In this document: piece after piece, positions 17,397-26,180 of the stretch
How the letters are laid out: the number at the start of each line of letters is the position of its first letter
Numbering within the stretch: the stretch's first letter is position 1
Notes under the pieces: model-generated
The model's database searches: none
The model's input: only the letters and a program-made list of their open reading frames with translations
Told to the model about the DNA's origin: nothing
Position numbers and translations under genes: made by a program
Source: Nocardioides ferulae
Lineage (GTDB): Bacteria; Actinomycetota; Actinomycetes; Propionibacteriales; Nocardioidaceae
Assembly (NCBI RefSeq): GCF_003660455.1
Contig: NZ_QZVR01000001.1
Span: 248,001 to 312,000, forward strand
Length of the DNA: 64,000 nt
Direction of reading: 5' to 3'

Positions 17397-17865
17397 CGGG
17401 TGCCGAGCCGGGTGGCGGCGGCTGACGCCGCCCCACGGTGAGCGTGGTGAGCAGGGCGATGTAGCCGCCGACCGCCACCGCGCCGCCGGCGAGGGTGATG
17501 AACCCGCTGACGTCGAGCAGGGTGTCGCTGTAGCCGAAGATCTGGGTGAGCAGCGAGCTGGAGCTGTCCGGCGCGTCGCCGAAGTCGGGGCAGAACGCGC
17601 CGAACACGAACAGCCCGGCCCACAGCACCGCTTGGGAGCGGACCTGGTTGCGGGTCAGCGAGCGCGGTCGGCCCGGGTGGCTGGGCTGGGTGAAGGCCAG
17701 CACCGTGGAGATGGTGAGCAGCATCAGCAGCAGCGGCACCAGGCTGAGCAGGAAGATCAGCAGGAACCAGCCGCCGACCCCGAAGAACACCCTCCCCATC
17801 CAGACCCAGGCGACGAGCAGCAGGTTGACGGGGATCATCGCGACGAGGGCGTTGCGTCCGGGCAC
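17380..17865 (-). CDS. Four-helix membrane protein, unknown function
   Basis: A 161-residue protein with about four hydrophobic helices (LVAMIPVNLLLVAWVWMG, FLLIFLLSLVPLLLMLLTI, AVLWAGLFVFGAFCPDFG, TLAGGAVAVGGYIALLTTL) and a proline-rich C-terminus. I do not recognise the family. The GTG start at 17865 is preceded by TAGAGT with a 6-base spacer, suggesting a leaderless transcript. The last 17 bp overlap the convergent fadA6. Confidence 0.65.
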   Translation of the reverse strand: MPGRNALVAMIPVNLLLVAWVWMGRVFFGVGGWFLLIFLLSLVPLLLMLLTISTVLAFTQPSHPGRPRSLTRNQVRSQAVLWAGLFVFGAFCPDFGDAPDSSSSLLTQIFGYSDTLLDVSGFITLAGGAVAVGGYIALLTTLTVGRRQPPPPGSAPVTDAR

Positions 17866-17871
17866 GGCGCG

Positions 17872-17877
17872 ACTCTA
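17872..17877 (-). promoter_or_regulatory. Leaderless -10 box for the membrane protein gene
   Basis: TAGAGT on the minus strand, 6-base spacer, GTG at 17865. Confidence 0.45.
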
Positions 17878-17906
17878 GTGCCGCGGCCCCGACGCGGGGC
17901 CGCCGC

Positions 17907-19292
17907 TCAGCGGCCGGCCAGCCACCACGGGCTGGTGTAGGCGATCGCGAGGTCGTTGCACGGGTGCCCCTCGGGTCCCGGTGTGTCGTTCGGCAGGATC
18001 GGGTCGGAGATCCGCAGCAGCAGCCAGTCGCCGTCGGCGGCGTCGATCCGAACGCGCAAGGAGACGGGGTCACCGACGCGGAACGGCACCACGTCGACGA
18101 CGGTGGGCACCTCCGCCCCGGGCCGCAGCACCTGGACCGCCAGCTCCCGGCCCACCCAGTCCGCGTCCCGGGCCACGTCGAGCCGGAGGGTGAGCAGTCC
18201 GCGCGAGACCGGCAGGACCGACCCCATCGGCACCGGACGACGCCCGCGCGGCGTCGCGGTGGCCGCGAGCCGCAGCCCGGAGGTGCGGGTGGCGAAGAAC
18301 CGCCGGGCCGCCATCGCGGCCTTGACGCCTGCTCGGGAGTGCTCCCGCACCCAGAGCCCGGTGCGACCCTTGCCCTCCGGGTGACCCCAGTCGGTGCCGT
18401 GCTCGTCGGTGACCCCGGCGATCCCGGTGCGCCAGCCCGCGTTGAGGCAGGCCACCAGCGGAGAGGTGCGGCCCTCGGCCCACCCCTCGAAGAGGTAGTC
18501 GTCGCGGCGGTTGAACATCTCGAGCGAGACCATCTGGTCCCGCACCCGCGGGTCGTAGCGGAACTCGCAGAAGCGGCCGGGCTCGCGGCCGGGGTGGTTG
18601 AACCCGGCCAGCCCGCCCGCGCCGCCGTCGAGGACCAGGCCGGGCTCGCGGCGCAGCCAGTCGTAGAGCGGCCGCATCAGGCCCAGTCGCACGATGTCGG
18701 TGTAGTGGTCGGTGAACCACACGTTGACGTGGCCCAGCAACGGCTCGGACCACTCGAACCCGCGGATCGCGGTGAACGCACCGTCGGCGTTCGCCGCGTC
18801 GGCGTACGCCTGGGTCTGCCGCCAGCCCGACCGGGTGAGCCCGACCAGGCCGCGCAGCTCGCCGATGTGGTCGCGGTACTCCTCGGGCAGCAGCCCCTCG
18901 AGCACCTCGGCGAGCAGGTTGTCGGAGATCGTGGCGTGGTCGGTGAGCGCGGCGACGTCGAGGCCGGCGCTGCGCATCGAGTCGTAGGCCAGCGCGGGAT
19001 CGCCGTCGCCGTCGGAGAGCAGCGTGTGGTTGTGCAGGTCGGCGTGCACGAGCGTGGTGCCCCGCAGCAGCGGCGAGACGCGGGCAGCCCCGGTCGCCGG
19101 GGCGCCCCCCGGCCGGCCGATCGACGCCGTCGCCTCGCCGAGCCGGGAGGCGATCAGCAGCGAGGCCCCGGTGCCGGCCAGCGCCGCCCGTCGGCTCAGT
19201 GCCGCGGGCGGGGTGGCCCGGTGTGCGGGGCGGAGCGTGGACGAGGGCGCGTGGTGGTCGGCGGAGTCGCACATGACCTCAGCAACGAGCAT
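17907..19292 (-). CDS. Tat-exported PHP-domain (CehA/McbA-like) metallohydrolase
   Basis: About 460 residues. A twin-arginine motif (SRRAALAGTG) near residue 33 is followed by a hydrophobic stretch, indicating Tat export. The catalytic domain opens with the PHP metal motif DLHNHTLLSDG, followed by ALTDHATI, FNHPG and VTDEHGTDWG, which supply metal-binding His/Asp residues. A beta-rich C-terminal part follows. Homologous CehA/McbA enzymes hydrolyse carbamates and phosphoesters; the substrate here is unknown. An alternative ATG at 19274 would shorten it by six residues. It is not part of the conserved steroid gene order. Confidence 0.78.
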   Translation of the reverse strand: MLVAEVMCDSADHHAPSSTLRPAHRATPPAALSRRAALAGTGASLLIASRLGEATASIGRPGGAPATGAARVSPLLRGTTLVHADLHNHTLLSDGDGDPALAYDSMRSAGLDVAALTDHATISDNLLAEVLEGLLPEEYRDHIGELRGLVGLTRSGWRQTQAYADAANADGAFTAIRGFEWSEPLLGHVNVWFTDHYTDIVRLGLMRPLYDWLRREPGLVLDGGAGGLAGFNHPGREPGRFCEFRYDPRVRDQMVSLEMFNRRDDYLFEGWAEGRTSPLVACLNAGWRTGIAGVTDEHGTDWGHPEGKGRTGLWVREHSRAGVKAAMAARRFFATRTSGLRLAATATPRGRRPVPMGSVLPVSRGLLTLRLDVARDADWVGRELAVQVLRPGAEVPTVVDVVPFRVGDPVSLRVRIDAADGDWLLLRISDPILPNDTPGPEGHPCNDLAIAYTSPWWLAGR

Positions 19293-19393
19293 CGCCGTGG
19301 CGACGTCACCCCGCAGCCGGTGAACGGGAGGTGAAGAGTGACCTCGGCCGATAACCGGTGGCGGCCGGCGCTGGAGCGGAGCATCGTCGGAGC

Positions 19394-20383
19394 ATGCAGA
19401 TCCGACCGTTCGGCCCCGACGACGGCGCGGCCGTGGACGCCCACGTCGAGGTGGTCAACGCCGCCCGGGCCCTCGACGCACCCTGGCTGCCTCCGGTGAC
19501 CCGGCACGAGGTCGCCGGCGAGCTGCGCTTCGGCTGGGACCTCGAGCCCCCCACCGCCTACCTCGCCTGCGCCGACGGGGTGCCGGTGGCGACCGGGGGG
19601 CTGCACACCAGCGAGCGGGACAACCGCCACCTGGCCTGGCTGGAGGTGCAGGTGCACCCCGGCCACCGCCGCCGCGGCCACGGCAGCGCGCTGCTCGCGG
19701 CGCTCACCGAGGCTGCGCGGGAGCGGGGCCGGACCACCCTCGGCACCGACGGCTGGGACGCCGAGGCCCCCCGCGCGTTCGCGGCCCGGCACGGCTTCGA
19801 GGAGGTCGCGGTGCAGGTCCAGCGCCGCCAACTGCTGGGCGAGCTGGACTGGGAGGCCCTCGACCGGCGGTACGCGGCAGCGCTGCCGCACGCCGCGGCG
19901 TACACCCTCGAGCGCCGGGCCGGTCGCAGCCCCGACGGCGAGCTGGAGCCGCTGGCCCGGCTCACCGCGGCGATCAACGACGCCCCCACCGACGGCCTCG
20001 ACGTCGAGGACGAGGTCTACACCGCTGAGCGGATCCGCGACTACGAGACCGCCCAGCTGGCCCGCGGCCACGAGATCCACCGGGTGCTGGCCCGGCACCG
20101 GGAGAGCGGCGCGCTGGCCGGACACACGGTCGTCGTGGTCGACGGGGAGCGCCCGCAGCTGGGGGAGCAGCACGACACGGCGGTCGCCGCCGGGCACCGC
20201 GGCCACCGTCTCGGTCTGCTGCTCAAGCTCGAGATGGTGCGCTGGCTGCGCGAGGCCCGGCCGGGCCTGGTGCAGGTCGACACCTGGAACGCCGAGAGCA
20301 ACGACCACATGGTCGGCGTCAACGTCGAGCTCGGCTACCGGATCGTCGGCCGGGAGCTGGACTTCCAGCGCAGGCTCGGCTGA
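19394..20383 (+). CDS. Tandem-domain GNAT N-acetyltransferase
   Basis: A 329-residue protein with two GNAT domains. The first has the acetyl-CoA loop VQVHPGHRRRGHGSALL near residue 90; the second has AAGHRGHRLGLLLKLEMVRWL near residue 275 followed by NVELGYRIVGRELDFQR. Two-domain GNATs of this length include mycothiol synthase, but the sequence is closer to the general family and I do not assign a substrate. Start ATG 19394 gives the usual MQIRPF beginning. Convergent with ipdC. Confidence 0.78.
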   Translation: MQIRPFGPDDGAAVDAHVEVVNAARALDAPWLPPVTRHEVAGELRFGWDLEPPTAYLACADGVPVATGGLHTSERDNRHLAWLEVQVHPGHRRRGHGSALLAALTEAARERGRTTLGTDGWDAEAPRAFAARHGFEEVAVQVQRRQLLGELDWEALDRRYAAALPHAAAYTLERRAGRSPDGELEPLARLTAAINDAPTDGLDVEDEVYTAERIRDYETAQLARGHEIHRVLARHRESGALAGHTVVVVDGERPQLGEQHDTAVAAGHRGHRLGLLLKLEMVRWLREARPGLVQVDTWNAESNDHMVGVNVELGYRIVGRELDFQRRLG

Positions 20384-20401
20384 GCCCGCCAGCAGGGCGG
20401 C

Positions 20402-21484
20402 TCAGCCGACGTACGCCGAGGAGCGGCGCAGCTGCTCGACCGCCTCGGTGACCACCCGGTCGATCAGCTCCTCGCAGCTGGGCAGGTCGTCGATCACGCC
20501 GACCACCTGTCCGGAGGCGAGCACCCCTGCCTCGGTGTCGCCGTCGACCAGCCCGGCCTTGAGCATCATCGGAGTGTTGGCCGCGAGCGCGGTCTGTGCG
20601 AGTGAGCGCCCCTGGGTCTTGCGCATCGACCGGCCGTCGCGGGCCAGCTGCAGCCACGACATGCCGCTCTCCTGCTTGAAGGCGAGGGTGCGGCGCACGG
20701 TCGGGCCGAGCCGCTTGACCGGGCTGGTCTCCTCGATCTGCTGCACGAACGGGGTGCGCAGCATCCGGTGCGGCATGCCGTCGACCTTGGTGGTGACGAC
20801 CGTGCCGTTGACGTCGTGGGAGAGATAGAGCTGCTTCACCGGGTCCGGGACGGCGCTGTCGCGAGTGAGCAGGAACCGGGTGCCCATGCCGATGCCGGCG
20901 GCGCCGTAGGAGAGCGCGGCGGCCAGCCCGCGGCCGTCGAAGAACCCGCCGGCGGCGATCACCGGGATGTCGGTGCCGGCCCCGTGCAGGGCGTCGAGCA
21001 CGCTCGGCAGCAGCAGGGTCGTCGGCACCGAGCCGGTGTGGCCACCGCCCTCGCCGCCCTGGATCATCACCGCGTCGGCACCCCACGAGGCGACCTTCGT
21101 GGCGTGCTTGGGCAGGCCGACGCTCGGGATCACGACGATGTCGTGCTCCTTGAGCGTGGCGATCAGCTCCGGATTCGGGGCCAGCGCGAACGAGGCCACC
21201 TTCACGCCGTGCTCGATCAGCAGCCGGCAGCGGGCGGGGGCGTCGGCTGCGTCCGCGCGCAGGTTCACGCCGAACGGAGCGTCGGTACGGCCCTTGACCT
21301 CGAGGATCGCCCGCTCCAGCTCCTCGATGGTCATCGTGGCGCTGGCCAGGATGCCCAGCCCGCCGGCCTTGGCGGTGCCGCTGACCAGCCGCGGGCCGGC
21401 CACCCAGCCCATGCCGGTCTGCACGACCGGGTGCCGGACGCCGACCAGGTCGGTGAGCGGGGTGCGCAGCTGCTGGTCGATCAC
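20402..21484 (-). CDS. ipdC: IpdC, NMO-family flavoenzyme of HIP catabolism
   Basis: A 360-residue FMN-dependent TIM-barrel of the 2-nitropropane dioxygenase/NMO family. FMN-binding features are HPVVQTGMGWVAGP at the N-terminus, MIQGGEGGGHTG, and VIAAGGFFDGRGLAAALSYGAAGIGMGT. IpdC acts on a hydroxyindane-carboxyl-CoA intermediate of ring C/D degradation. GTG start overlaps the ipdB stop (GTGA), with GGGAG 8 bp upstream. Last gene of echA20-ipdA-ipdB-ipdC, as in Rv3550-Rv3553. Confidence 0.92.
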   Translation of the reverse strand: MIDQQLRTPLTDLVGVRHPVVQTGMGWVAGPRLVSGTAKAGGLGILASATMTIEELERAILEVKGRTDAPFGVNLRADAADAPARCRLLIEHGVKVASFALAPNPELIATLKEHDIVVIPSVGLPKHATKVASWGADAVMIQGGEGGGHTGSVPTTLLLPSVLDALHGAGTDIPVIAAGGFFDGRGLAAALSYGAAGIGMGTRFLLTRDSAVPDPVKQLYLSHDVNGTVVTTKVDGMPHRMLRTPFVQQIEETSPVKRLGPTVRRTLAFKQESGMSWLQLARDGRSMRKTQGRSLAQTALAANTPMMLKAGLVDGDTEAGVLASGQVVGVIDDLPSCEELIDRVVTEAVEQLRRSSAYVG

Positions 21485-22275
21485 GACGGTGCTCCCTGGG
21501 CTCCCTGGGCTCCCGTGGATGCCTCGGGCTCGGGGACCTCCTTGAACCGCAGGCTCTTGGGGTCGAGCACCTCCTTGATCAGGATCTGCTCCTCCAGGCT
21601 GGGCTCCCGGGTGGTCGGCACCTCGGCTGGCACCTCGAGCTCGAAGCCGGTCGCGGCGACCACGTCGTCGACGGTCACGCCGGGGTGCACGCTGAGCAGG
21701 CGCACGGTGTCGTCGGCGCCCCTGACGTCGAAGACGGCGAGGTTGGAGACGATGCGGTGGATGTCGTTGTAGCGGGCGGCACCCGGGCCGGCGGCCTTGG
21801 CGCGTTGCGGGCCGACGCCGGAGACGATGTCGACCTGCTCGACGAAGACCCGAGGGGAGTGCTTGGGCACCCAGTACGACGTCCGGTTGTTGACGGTGTT
21901 GCCCGGCGCGCCGCGCGAGCCCAGCAGCTGGCGCTTGGGCCGCGCCCAGTCGCCGATCGCGGAGATGTTCTGGTTGCCGTGCCGGTCGACCTGGGTGGCG
22001 CCCATCATCACGTGGCGCTTGCCGTAGGCGACCACGTCGAACACCTTGCGGAACGGGATCCATCCCTCGACGACGTCCGCCTTCGCGAAGAGCGGCGGGA
22101 CCCCGGCCAGGAAGAGGGACTCCCCGTCGGAGATGACCAGGTCGGGGTTGCTGGTCAGCTTCGCGAGCCGGACGCCGAGCATCGGCAGCAGCCCCATCGG
22201 GCTGGCGAAGATCTCACCGTCGTCGGCGAAGGCGTCCGCGATCGCGGCGGCGCACACGTCTGCCCTGCTGCTCAT
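21481..22275 (-). CDS. ipdB: IpdB, beta subunit of COCHEA-CoA hydrolase
   Basis: A 264-residue protein with the CoA-transferase beta fold; with IpdA it hydrolytically opens the last steroid ring (COCHEA-CoA). Family marks include GEIFASPMGLLPMLGVRLAK, MMGATQVDRHGNQNIS, and SVHPGVTVDDVVAATGFEL near the end. A low-complexity GAQGAQGAPS tail arises from a CTCCCTGGG direct repeat. ATG start overlaps the ipdA stop by 4 bp, so the subunits are translationally coupled. Confidence 0.93.
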   Translation of the reverse strand: MSSRADVCAAAIADAFADDGEIFASPMGLLPMLGVRLAKLTSNPDLVISDGESLFLAGVPPLFAKADVVEGWIPFRKVFDVVAYGKRHVMMGATQVDRHGNQNISAIGDWARPKRQLLGSRGAPGNTVNNRTSYWVPKHSPRVFVEQVDIVSGVGPQRAKAAGPGAARYNDIHRIVSNLAVFDVRGADDTVRLLSVHPGVTVDDVVAATGFELEVPAEVPTTREPSLEEQILIKEVLDPKSLRFKEVPEPEASTGAQGAQGAPS

Positions 22276-23165
22276 GCCTGCTCCTCACCGAACGCCGCGA
22301 CGGCGGCCTGGTAGGCCGCCTCGTCCCCCTCGAGGAACCGGGCGCTGAACGCCGCCCAGTCCTCGTCGCTGCCGCCCGCCGCCTTCGCGTAGGCGCGCTG
22401 GAACCGCTCGTCCCGCTCGTAGTCGGGGGAGCAGGTGGTGAAGTGGGCGCCGTTCGGGGTCTCGACGACGCCGCTGACCATCATCCGGTTGAGCAGTAGC
22501 CGCTGCACCGGGGTGTCGACGGTGAGGCCGGCGGTGTCGACGATCTGCTCGCAGCTGACGAACGTGCGCTCCGCGGCCATCGCGAACAGGTCGTCGAAGT
22601 AGGGGTCCGGCCCCAGGTAGGTCGCGTTGCCGTGCTTGTCGGCGCGGTTGAGGTGCACCAGTGCGACGTCGAGGTTCAGCGCCGGCACCGCCGTGAGCTC
22701 CTCGTAGGCTCCGTCGGCATCGGGGTAGGGGCTGGTGACCGTCGAGATCCACGGCTGGTTGACCAGCACGTCGGAGCCGAGCCCGGCCCGCATCGGCAGG
22801 AACGGCAGCCGCTGCGCGGCGGCGTACAGGCCGGTCTGGAACATGCCCTCGTCGAGCTCGACGACCTCGGGGATCGAGCCCTCCTGGCGGGCCCGCTGGA
22901 AGTTCGGCTCCAGCGGCACCGAGTCGAGGCTGACGAAGGCGAAGACCAGCTTGCGGATCTTAGCGGCGCGGGCGAGCAGCCCGACGTCGGCGCCGCCCCA
23001 GCTGACGACCGTCAGGTCCTTGAGGTCGCTGCGCACGATGGCCCGCACGAGCGCCATCGGCTTGCGCCGGGGGCCCCAGCCGCCGATGCCGATCGTCATG
23101 CCGTCGCGCAGCTCGGCGACGACCTCGTCGATCGCCATCTGCTTGTCGCGTGGTCCCTGGTTCAC
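22272..23165 (-). CDS. ipdA: IpdA, alpha subunit of COCHEA-CoA hydrolase
   Basis: A 297-residue alpha subunit with the CoA-transferase fold. Marks are DGMTIGIGGWGPRRKPMALVR, TVVSWGGADVGLL, and VVETPNGAHFTTCSPDYERDE, agreeing with IpdA of mycobacteria. The GTG at 23165 overlaps the echA20 stop (GTGA) and matches the expected N-terminal length; an internal ATG ten codons in is less likely. The frame stays open far upstream but that is only the echA20 shadow. Confidence 0.92.
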   Translation of the reverse strand: MNQGPRDKQMAIDEVVAELRDGMTIGIGGWGPRRKPMALVRAIVRSDLKDLTVVSWGGADVGLLARAAKIRKLVFAFVSLDSVPLEPNFQRARQEGSIPEVVELDEGMFQTGLYAAAQRLPFLPMRAGLGSDVLVNQPWISTVTSPYPDADGAYEELTAVPALNLDVALVHLNRADKHGNATYLGPDPYFDDLFAMAAERTFVSCEQIVDTAGLTVDTPVQRLLLNRMMVSGVVETPNGAHFTTCSPDYERDERFQRAYAKAAGGSDEDWAAFSARFLEGDEAAYQAAVAAFGEEQA

Positions 23166-23917
23166 TTCTTCGCCTTCTCCGTCCCTGCGAATCCGTCGCG
23201 CAGCTCGTCGGCCACCCCGGCGAGGTTCAGCTCGAAGGTGAACCCCTGCTCGAACCGGTAGCTCTTGTTCACGTCCACCGGGTCGATCCCGTTCAGTGCC
23301 GCCTTGGCGGCCCGGATGACGCGGGGGTCCTTGGCGGCGATCTCGCCGGCGACCTTCAGCGCGGCGGCGTCGAGCTCGTCGCGGGGGACCACCTCGAGCA
23401 CCGAGCCGAACTGCACCAGGTCGGCGGCCTTGATGGTGCGGGCGGTGAAGTAGAGGGTGCGCATCATGTGCTGGGGCACCAGGCGGGCCATGTGGGTCGC
23501 GGCGCCGAGGGCGCCCTGGTTGACCTCGGGGACCCCGAAGTAGGCGTCGTCGCTGGCCACGATGCAGTCGGCGTTGCCGACCAGACCGACACCGCCGCCC
23601 AGGCAGAACCCGTTGACGGCGGCGACGACCGGGACCGCGCACTCGTAGACGGCCTTGAACGCGGCGTAGCAGCCGCGGTTGGCGCCGAGGAGTGCCTCGA
23701 ACCCGGAGGTGTGCTGCATCTCCTTGATGTCGACGCCGGCGTTGAACCCGCGGCCCTCGGCGCGCAGGACGACCGCGTGGGTGGCCGGGTCGGCGCCCGC
23801 CTCGTCGAGCGCGGCCGCGACGTCGTACCAGCCCTGGACGGTCAGCGCGTTGACCGGCGGGGCGGACATGGTGACGACCCGGACGCCGTCGTCGCGCAGT
23901 TCGGAGGAGATGGCCAT
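23162..23917 (-). CDS. echA20: EchA20, crotonase-fold ring hydrolase
   Basis: A 251-residue crotonase-superfamily enzyme that hydrolyses a ring of the HIEC-CoA intermediate, just before IpdAB. The oxyanion-hole segments are AEGRGFNAGVDIKEM and AVNGFCLGGGVGLVGNADC. First gene of the ipd operon, facing the divergent SDR gene across a region carrying KstR2-like half-sites. Confidence 0.92.
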   Translation of the reverse strand: MAISSELRDDGVRVVTMSAPPVNALTVQGWYDVAAALDEAGADPATHAVVLRAEGRGFNAGVDIKEMQHTSGFEALLGANRGCYAAFKAVYECAVPVVAAVNGFCLGGGVGLVGNADCIVASDDAYFGVPEVNQGALGAATHMARLVPQHMMRTLYFTARTIKAADLVQFGSVLEVVPRDELDAAALKVAGEIAAKDPRVIRAAKAALNGIDPVDVNKSYRFEQGFTFELNLAGVADELRDGFAGTEKAKK

Positions 23918-23961
23918 GCGTGTCCTTCGGGGGTGTCGAGGTGCCTCCAGGTGGGGAGGCG

Positions 23962-24004
23962 AGCAAACCTAACGTTTGCTTGGTAGCCTAACAGTTGCTT
24001 GGTT
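23962..24004. promoter_or_regulatory. Probable KstR2-responsive region between echA20 and SDR gene
   Basis: An inverted repeat AGCAAAC-N5-GTTTGCT spans 23962-23980. Two direct copies of TTGCTTGGT occur at 23976-23984 and 23996-24004, spaced 20 bp (about two helical turns). The second fits the KstR2 consensus except for two bases in the left arm (23990-24003). The location between divergent KstR2-type operons supports the call. Confidence 0.6.
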
Positions 24005-24057
24005 CGCCCGACAGCGGTGCTGCGGGTCGAACACCCCGACCACCCGAGGAGCAGCCC

Positions 24058-24828
24058 GTGGCGATCCCCATTGACCTGTCCGGCCGCGTGGCGCTGGTGA
24101 CCGGCGGCACCAAGGGCATCGGGCTCGGGATCACCCGGGCACTGCTCGAGGCCGGCGCGACGGTGGCCACCTGCGCGCGGTCGGACGCCGAGCCGTTGTC
24201 CGGCACCACCCACCACCTCTGCGACGTGCGCGACCCCGAGGCGGTGTCTGCGCTGGTCGAGGAGGTGGTCGCCGCCCACGGCCGGCTCGACATCGCCGTG
24301 AACAACGCCGGGGGAGCGCCCTACGCCCCGGCGGCCGACGCCTCGCCACGACTCCACGAGAAGGTGGTCGGGCTCAACCTCATGGCGCCGCTGAACGTCG
24401 CCCAGGCCGCCAACCGGGTGATGCAGCGGCAGCAGCACGGCGGGTCCATCGTCAACATCTCCTCGGTCTCCGCGCTGCGGCCCTCGCCGGGCACCGCGGC
24501 GTACGGCGCGGCGAAGGCGGGCGTCGACTCGCTCACCCGCTCGCTCGCGGTCGAGTGGGCGCCGCGGGTGCGCGTCAACGCGATCGACGTCGGGCTGTGC
24601 CGCACCGAGCTGACCGACGACCACTACGGCGGCGACGCCGGCGTCGCCGCGATCGAGCGCACGATCCCGCTGCGTCGGATGGCCGAGCCCGCCGAGGTCG
24701 GCCGGGTGGTCGCGTTCCTGGCCTGCGACCTCGCCTCCTACGTGTCCGGCGCCACCGTCGCCTGCCACGGCGGCGGCGAGCCCCCGGTGTTCCTCTACGC
24801 CCAGCAGATCCCCGCACCCACCCCGTGA
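24058..24828 (+). CDS. SDR oxidoreductase (Rv3549c-like) of the HIP module
   Basis: A 256-residue classical SDR: cofactor loop VTGGTKGIGLGITRAL, NNAG at IAVNNAGGAP, catalytic Ser in NISSVSAL and YxxxK in AYGAAKAG. GTG 24058 has GAGGA 7 bp upstream. It is transcribed divergently from echA20, the arrangement of Rv3549c/Rv3550. The natural substrate is not established; a hydroxyacyl-CoA from ring C/D degradation is inferred from context. Confidence 0.83.
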   Translation: MAIPIDLSGRVALVTGGTKGIGLGITRALLEAGATVATCARSDAEPLSGTTHHLCDVRDPEAVSALVEEVVAAHGRLDIAVNNAGGAPYAPAADASPRLHEKVVGLNLMAPLNVAQAANRVMQRQQHGGSIVNISSVSALRPSPGTAAYGAAKAGVDSLTRSLAVEWAPRVRVNAIDVGLCRTELTDDHYGGDAGVAAIERTIPLRRMAEPAEVGRVVAFLACDLASYVSGATVACHGGGEPPVFLYAQQIPAPTP

Positions 24829-24865
24829 ACCACGCCGTCCGCACACACCCCTAGGGAGAGCAACC

Positions 24866-25747
24866 TTGAGCAAGCTTCTGGATGGTCGCGTCGCGATCGT
24901 CACCGGCGCCGGCCGCGGCATCGGCCGGGCCCACGCCCTCGAGCTGGCCGCCCACGGCGCGAAGGTCGTCGTGAACGACCTCGGTGCCGAGCTGGACGGC
25001 CGTGGCTCGTCCGACGGGCCGGCCGGCGAGGTGGTCGACCTGATCCGCAGCCGCGGCGGCGAGGCGGTGGCCAACGGCGCCGACGTGGCCGACTTCGAGC
25101 AGGCCGGCGCGATGGTGCGGCAGGCGATCGACACCTTCGGCGGACTCGACATCCTGGTCAACAACGCCGGGTTCGTCCGCGACCGGATGCTGGTCAACAC
25201 CTCCGAGGAGGAGTGGGACGCGGTGATCCGGGTGCACCTCAAGGGCCACTTCGCCCCGCTGCGGCACGCCGGCGCCTACTGGCGCGCCGAGGCCAAGGAG
25301 CGCCGCCAGCGCGCCGCGCGGGTCATCAACACCTCCTCGGGCGCCGGACTGCAGGGCTCGGTGGGCCAGGCGACGTACTCCGCGGCCAAGGCCGGCATCG
25401 CCGGGCTCACCCTCGTCGCCGCGCAGGAGATGGGTCGCTACGGCGTGACGGTGAACGCGATCGCCCCGGTCGCCCGGACCCGGATGACCGAGGGCGCCTT
25501 CGATACCAGCGCGATGGCGCTGCCCGAGGACAACTCGCCGATCGTCGCCTGGCTCGCCTCGGAGGAGGCCGGCGACGTCACCGGGCGGGTGATCGAGATC
25601 GACGGCGGCAAGATCACCCTCGAGACCGGCTGGCGGCACGGCCACTCCCGCGACAACGGCGGGCGCTGGTCGGCAGTCGACGTGGGTCCGGCGCTGCGCG
25701 ACCTGATCGCCGAGGCGCCCGACCCGGAGCCGGTCTACGGCGCCTGA
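24866..25747 (+). CDS. SDR oxidoreductase (Rv3548c-like, HSD17B4-type)
   Basis: A 293-residue SDR resembling the dehydrogenase domain of peroxisomal multifunctional enzyme type 2. It has VTGAGRGIGRAHALELA, NDLGAELDG, NNAGFVRDRML, Ser in INTSSGAGL, YSAAKAG, and a C-terminal extension with VIEIDGGKI. The start appears to be TTG at 24866, with GGGAGAG about 6 bp upstream; no in-frame ATG or GTG fits as well. It follows the preceding SDR by 37 bp, as Rv3548c follows Rv3549c. Confidence 0.83.
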   Translation: MSKLLDGRVAIVTGAGRGIGRAHALELAAHGAKVVVNDLGAELDGRGSSDGPAGEVVDLIRSRGGEAVANGADVADFEQAGAMVRQAIDTFGGLDILVNNAGFVRDRMLVNTSEEEWDAVIRVHLKGHFAPLRHAGAYWRAEAKERRQRAARVINTSSGAGLQGSVGQATYSAAKAGIAGLTLVAAQEMGRYGVTVNAIAPVARTRMTEGAFDTSAMALPEDNSPIVAWLASEEAGDVTGRVIEIDGGKITLETGWRHGHSRDNGGRWSAVDVGPALRDLIAEAPDPEPVYGA

Positions 25748-25784
25748 CGCGGGACCGGCCCGCCCGACCGCGGCCGGGCCGGGA

Positions 25785-26180
25785 TCAGCGCGGTGTCGAT
25801 CGCCAGTCGCCGACCTGCACCGCGTGGCCGCGGTGGGCGAGTTCGCGGGCTGCCGCGCTGAGGCCCTGTGCCGCCCGGCGCTGCCCGGACCGGTGCTCGC
25901 CACCCGCCACCACGGCGACCGTGGCCAGGGCCCCGCCGGGCCGGGGCTCGGCCTGCACCCGCAGCGTCGTCCAGTCCAGCCGTTGGGCCAGCACGGCGAG
26001 CCAGTCGACGTACTTGGCGACGAACCCCGAGGCGGTCGCGTCCTTGATCGTGAACCGGGAGGCCGCCAGCGAAGCCGAGAGCACCGCCAGCGCCTCTGTG
26101 GTCGGGGCGGAGGTGGCGAGGTCGAGCTGTTGGTGCCAGTCGCGGTAGCGGTTCCAGCCCGGCACCTCCGGCTCGCTCAA
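25785..26180 (-). CDS. Small protein of WXG cassette, unknown function
   Basis: About 131 residues, no recognised family. The TTG at 26180 overlaps the upstream stop (TTGA), which fits the overlaps elsewhere in this cassette; an upstream GTG at 26234 would overlap by 58 bp. It contains a predicted alpha/beta segment with WLAVLAQRLDWTTLRVQAEPRPGG and no Cys. As last gene of a three-gene unit with a WXG100-like protein, a chaperone or immunity-like role is possible but unproven. Confidence 0.5.
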   Translation of the reverse strand: MSEPEVPGWNRYRDWHQQLDLATSAPTTEALAVLSASLAASRFTIKDATASGFVAKYVDWLAVLAQRLDWTTLRVQAEPRPGGALATVAVVAGGEHRSGQRRAAQGLSAAARELAHRGHAVQVGDWRSTPR

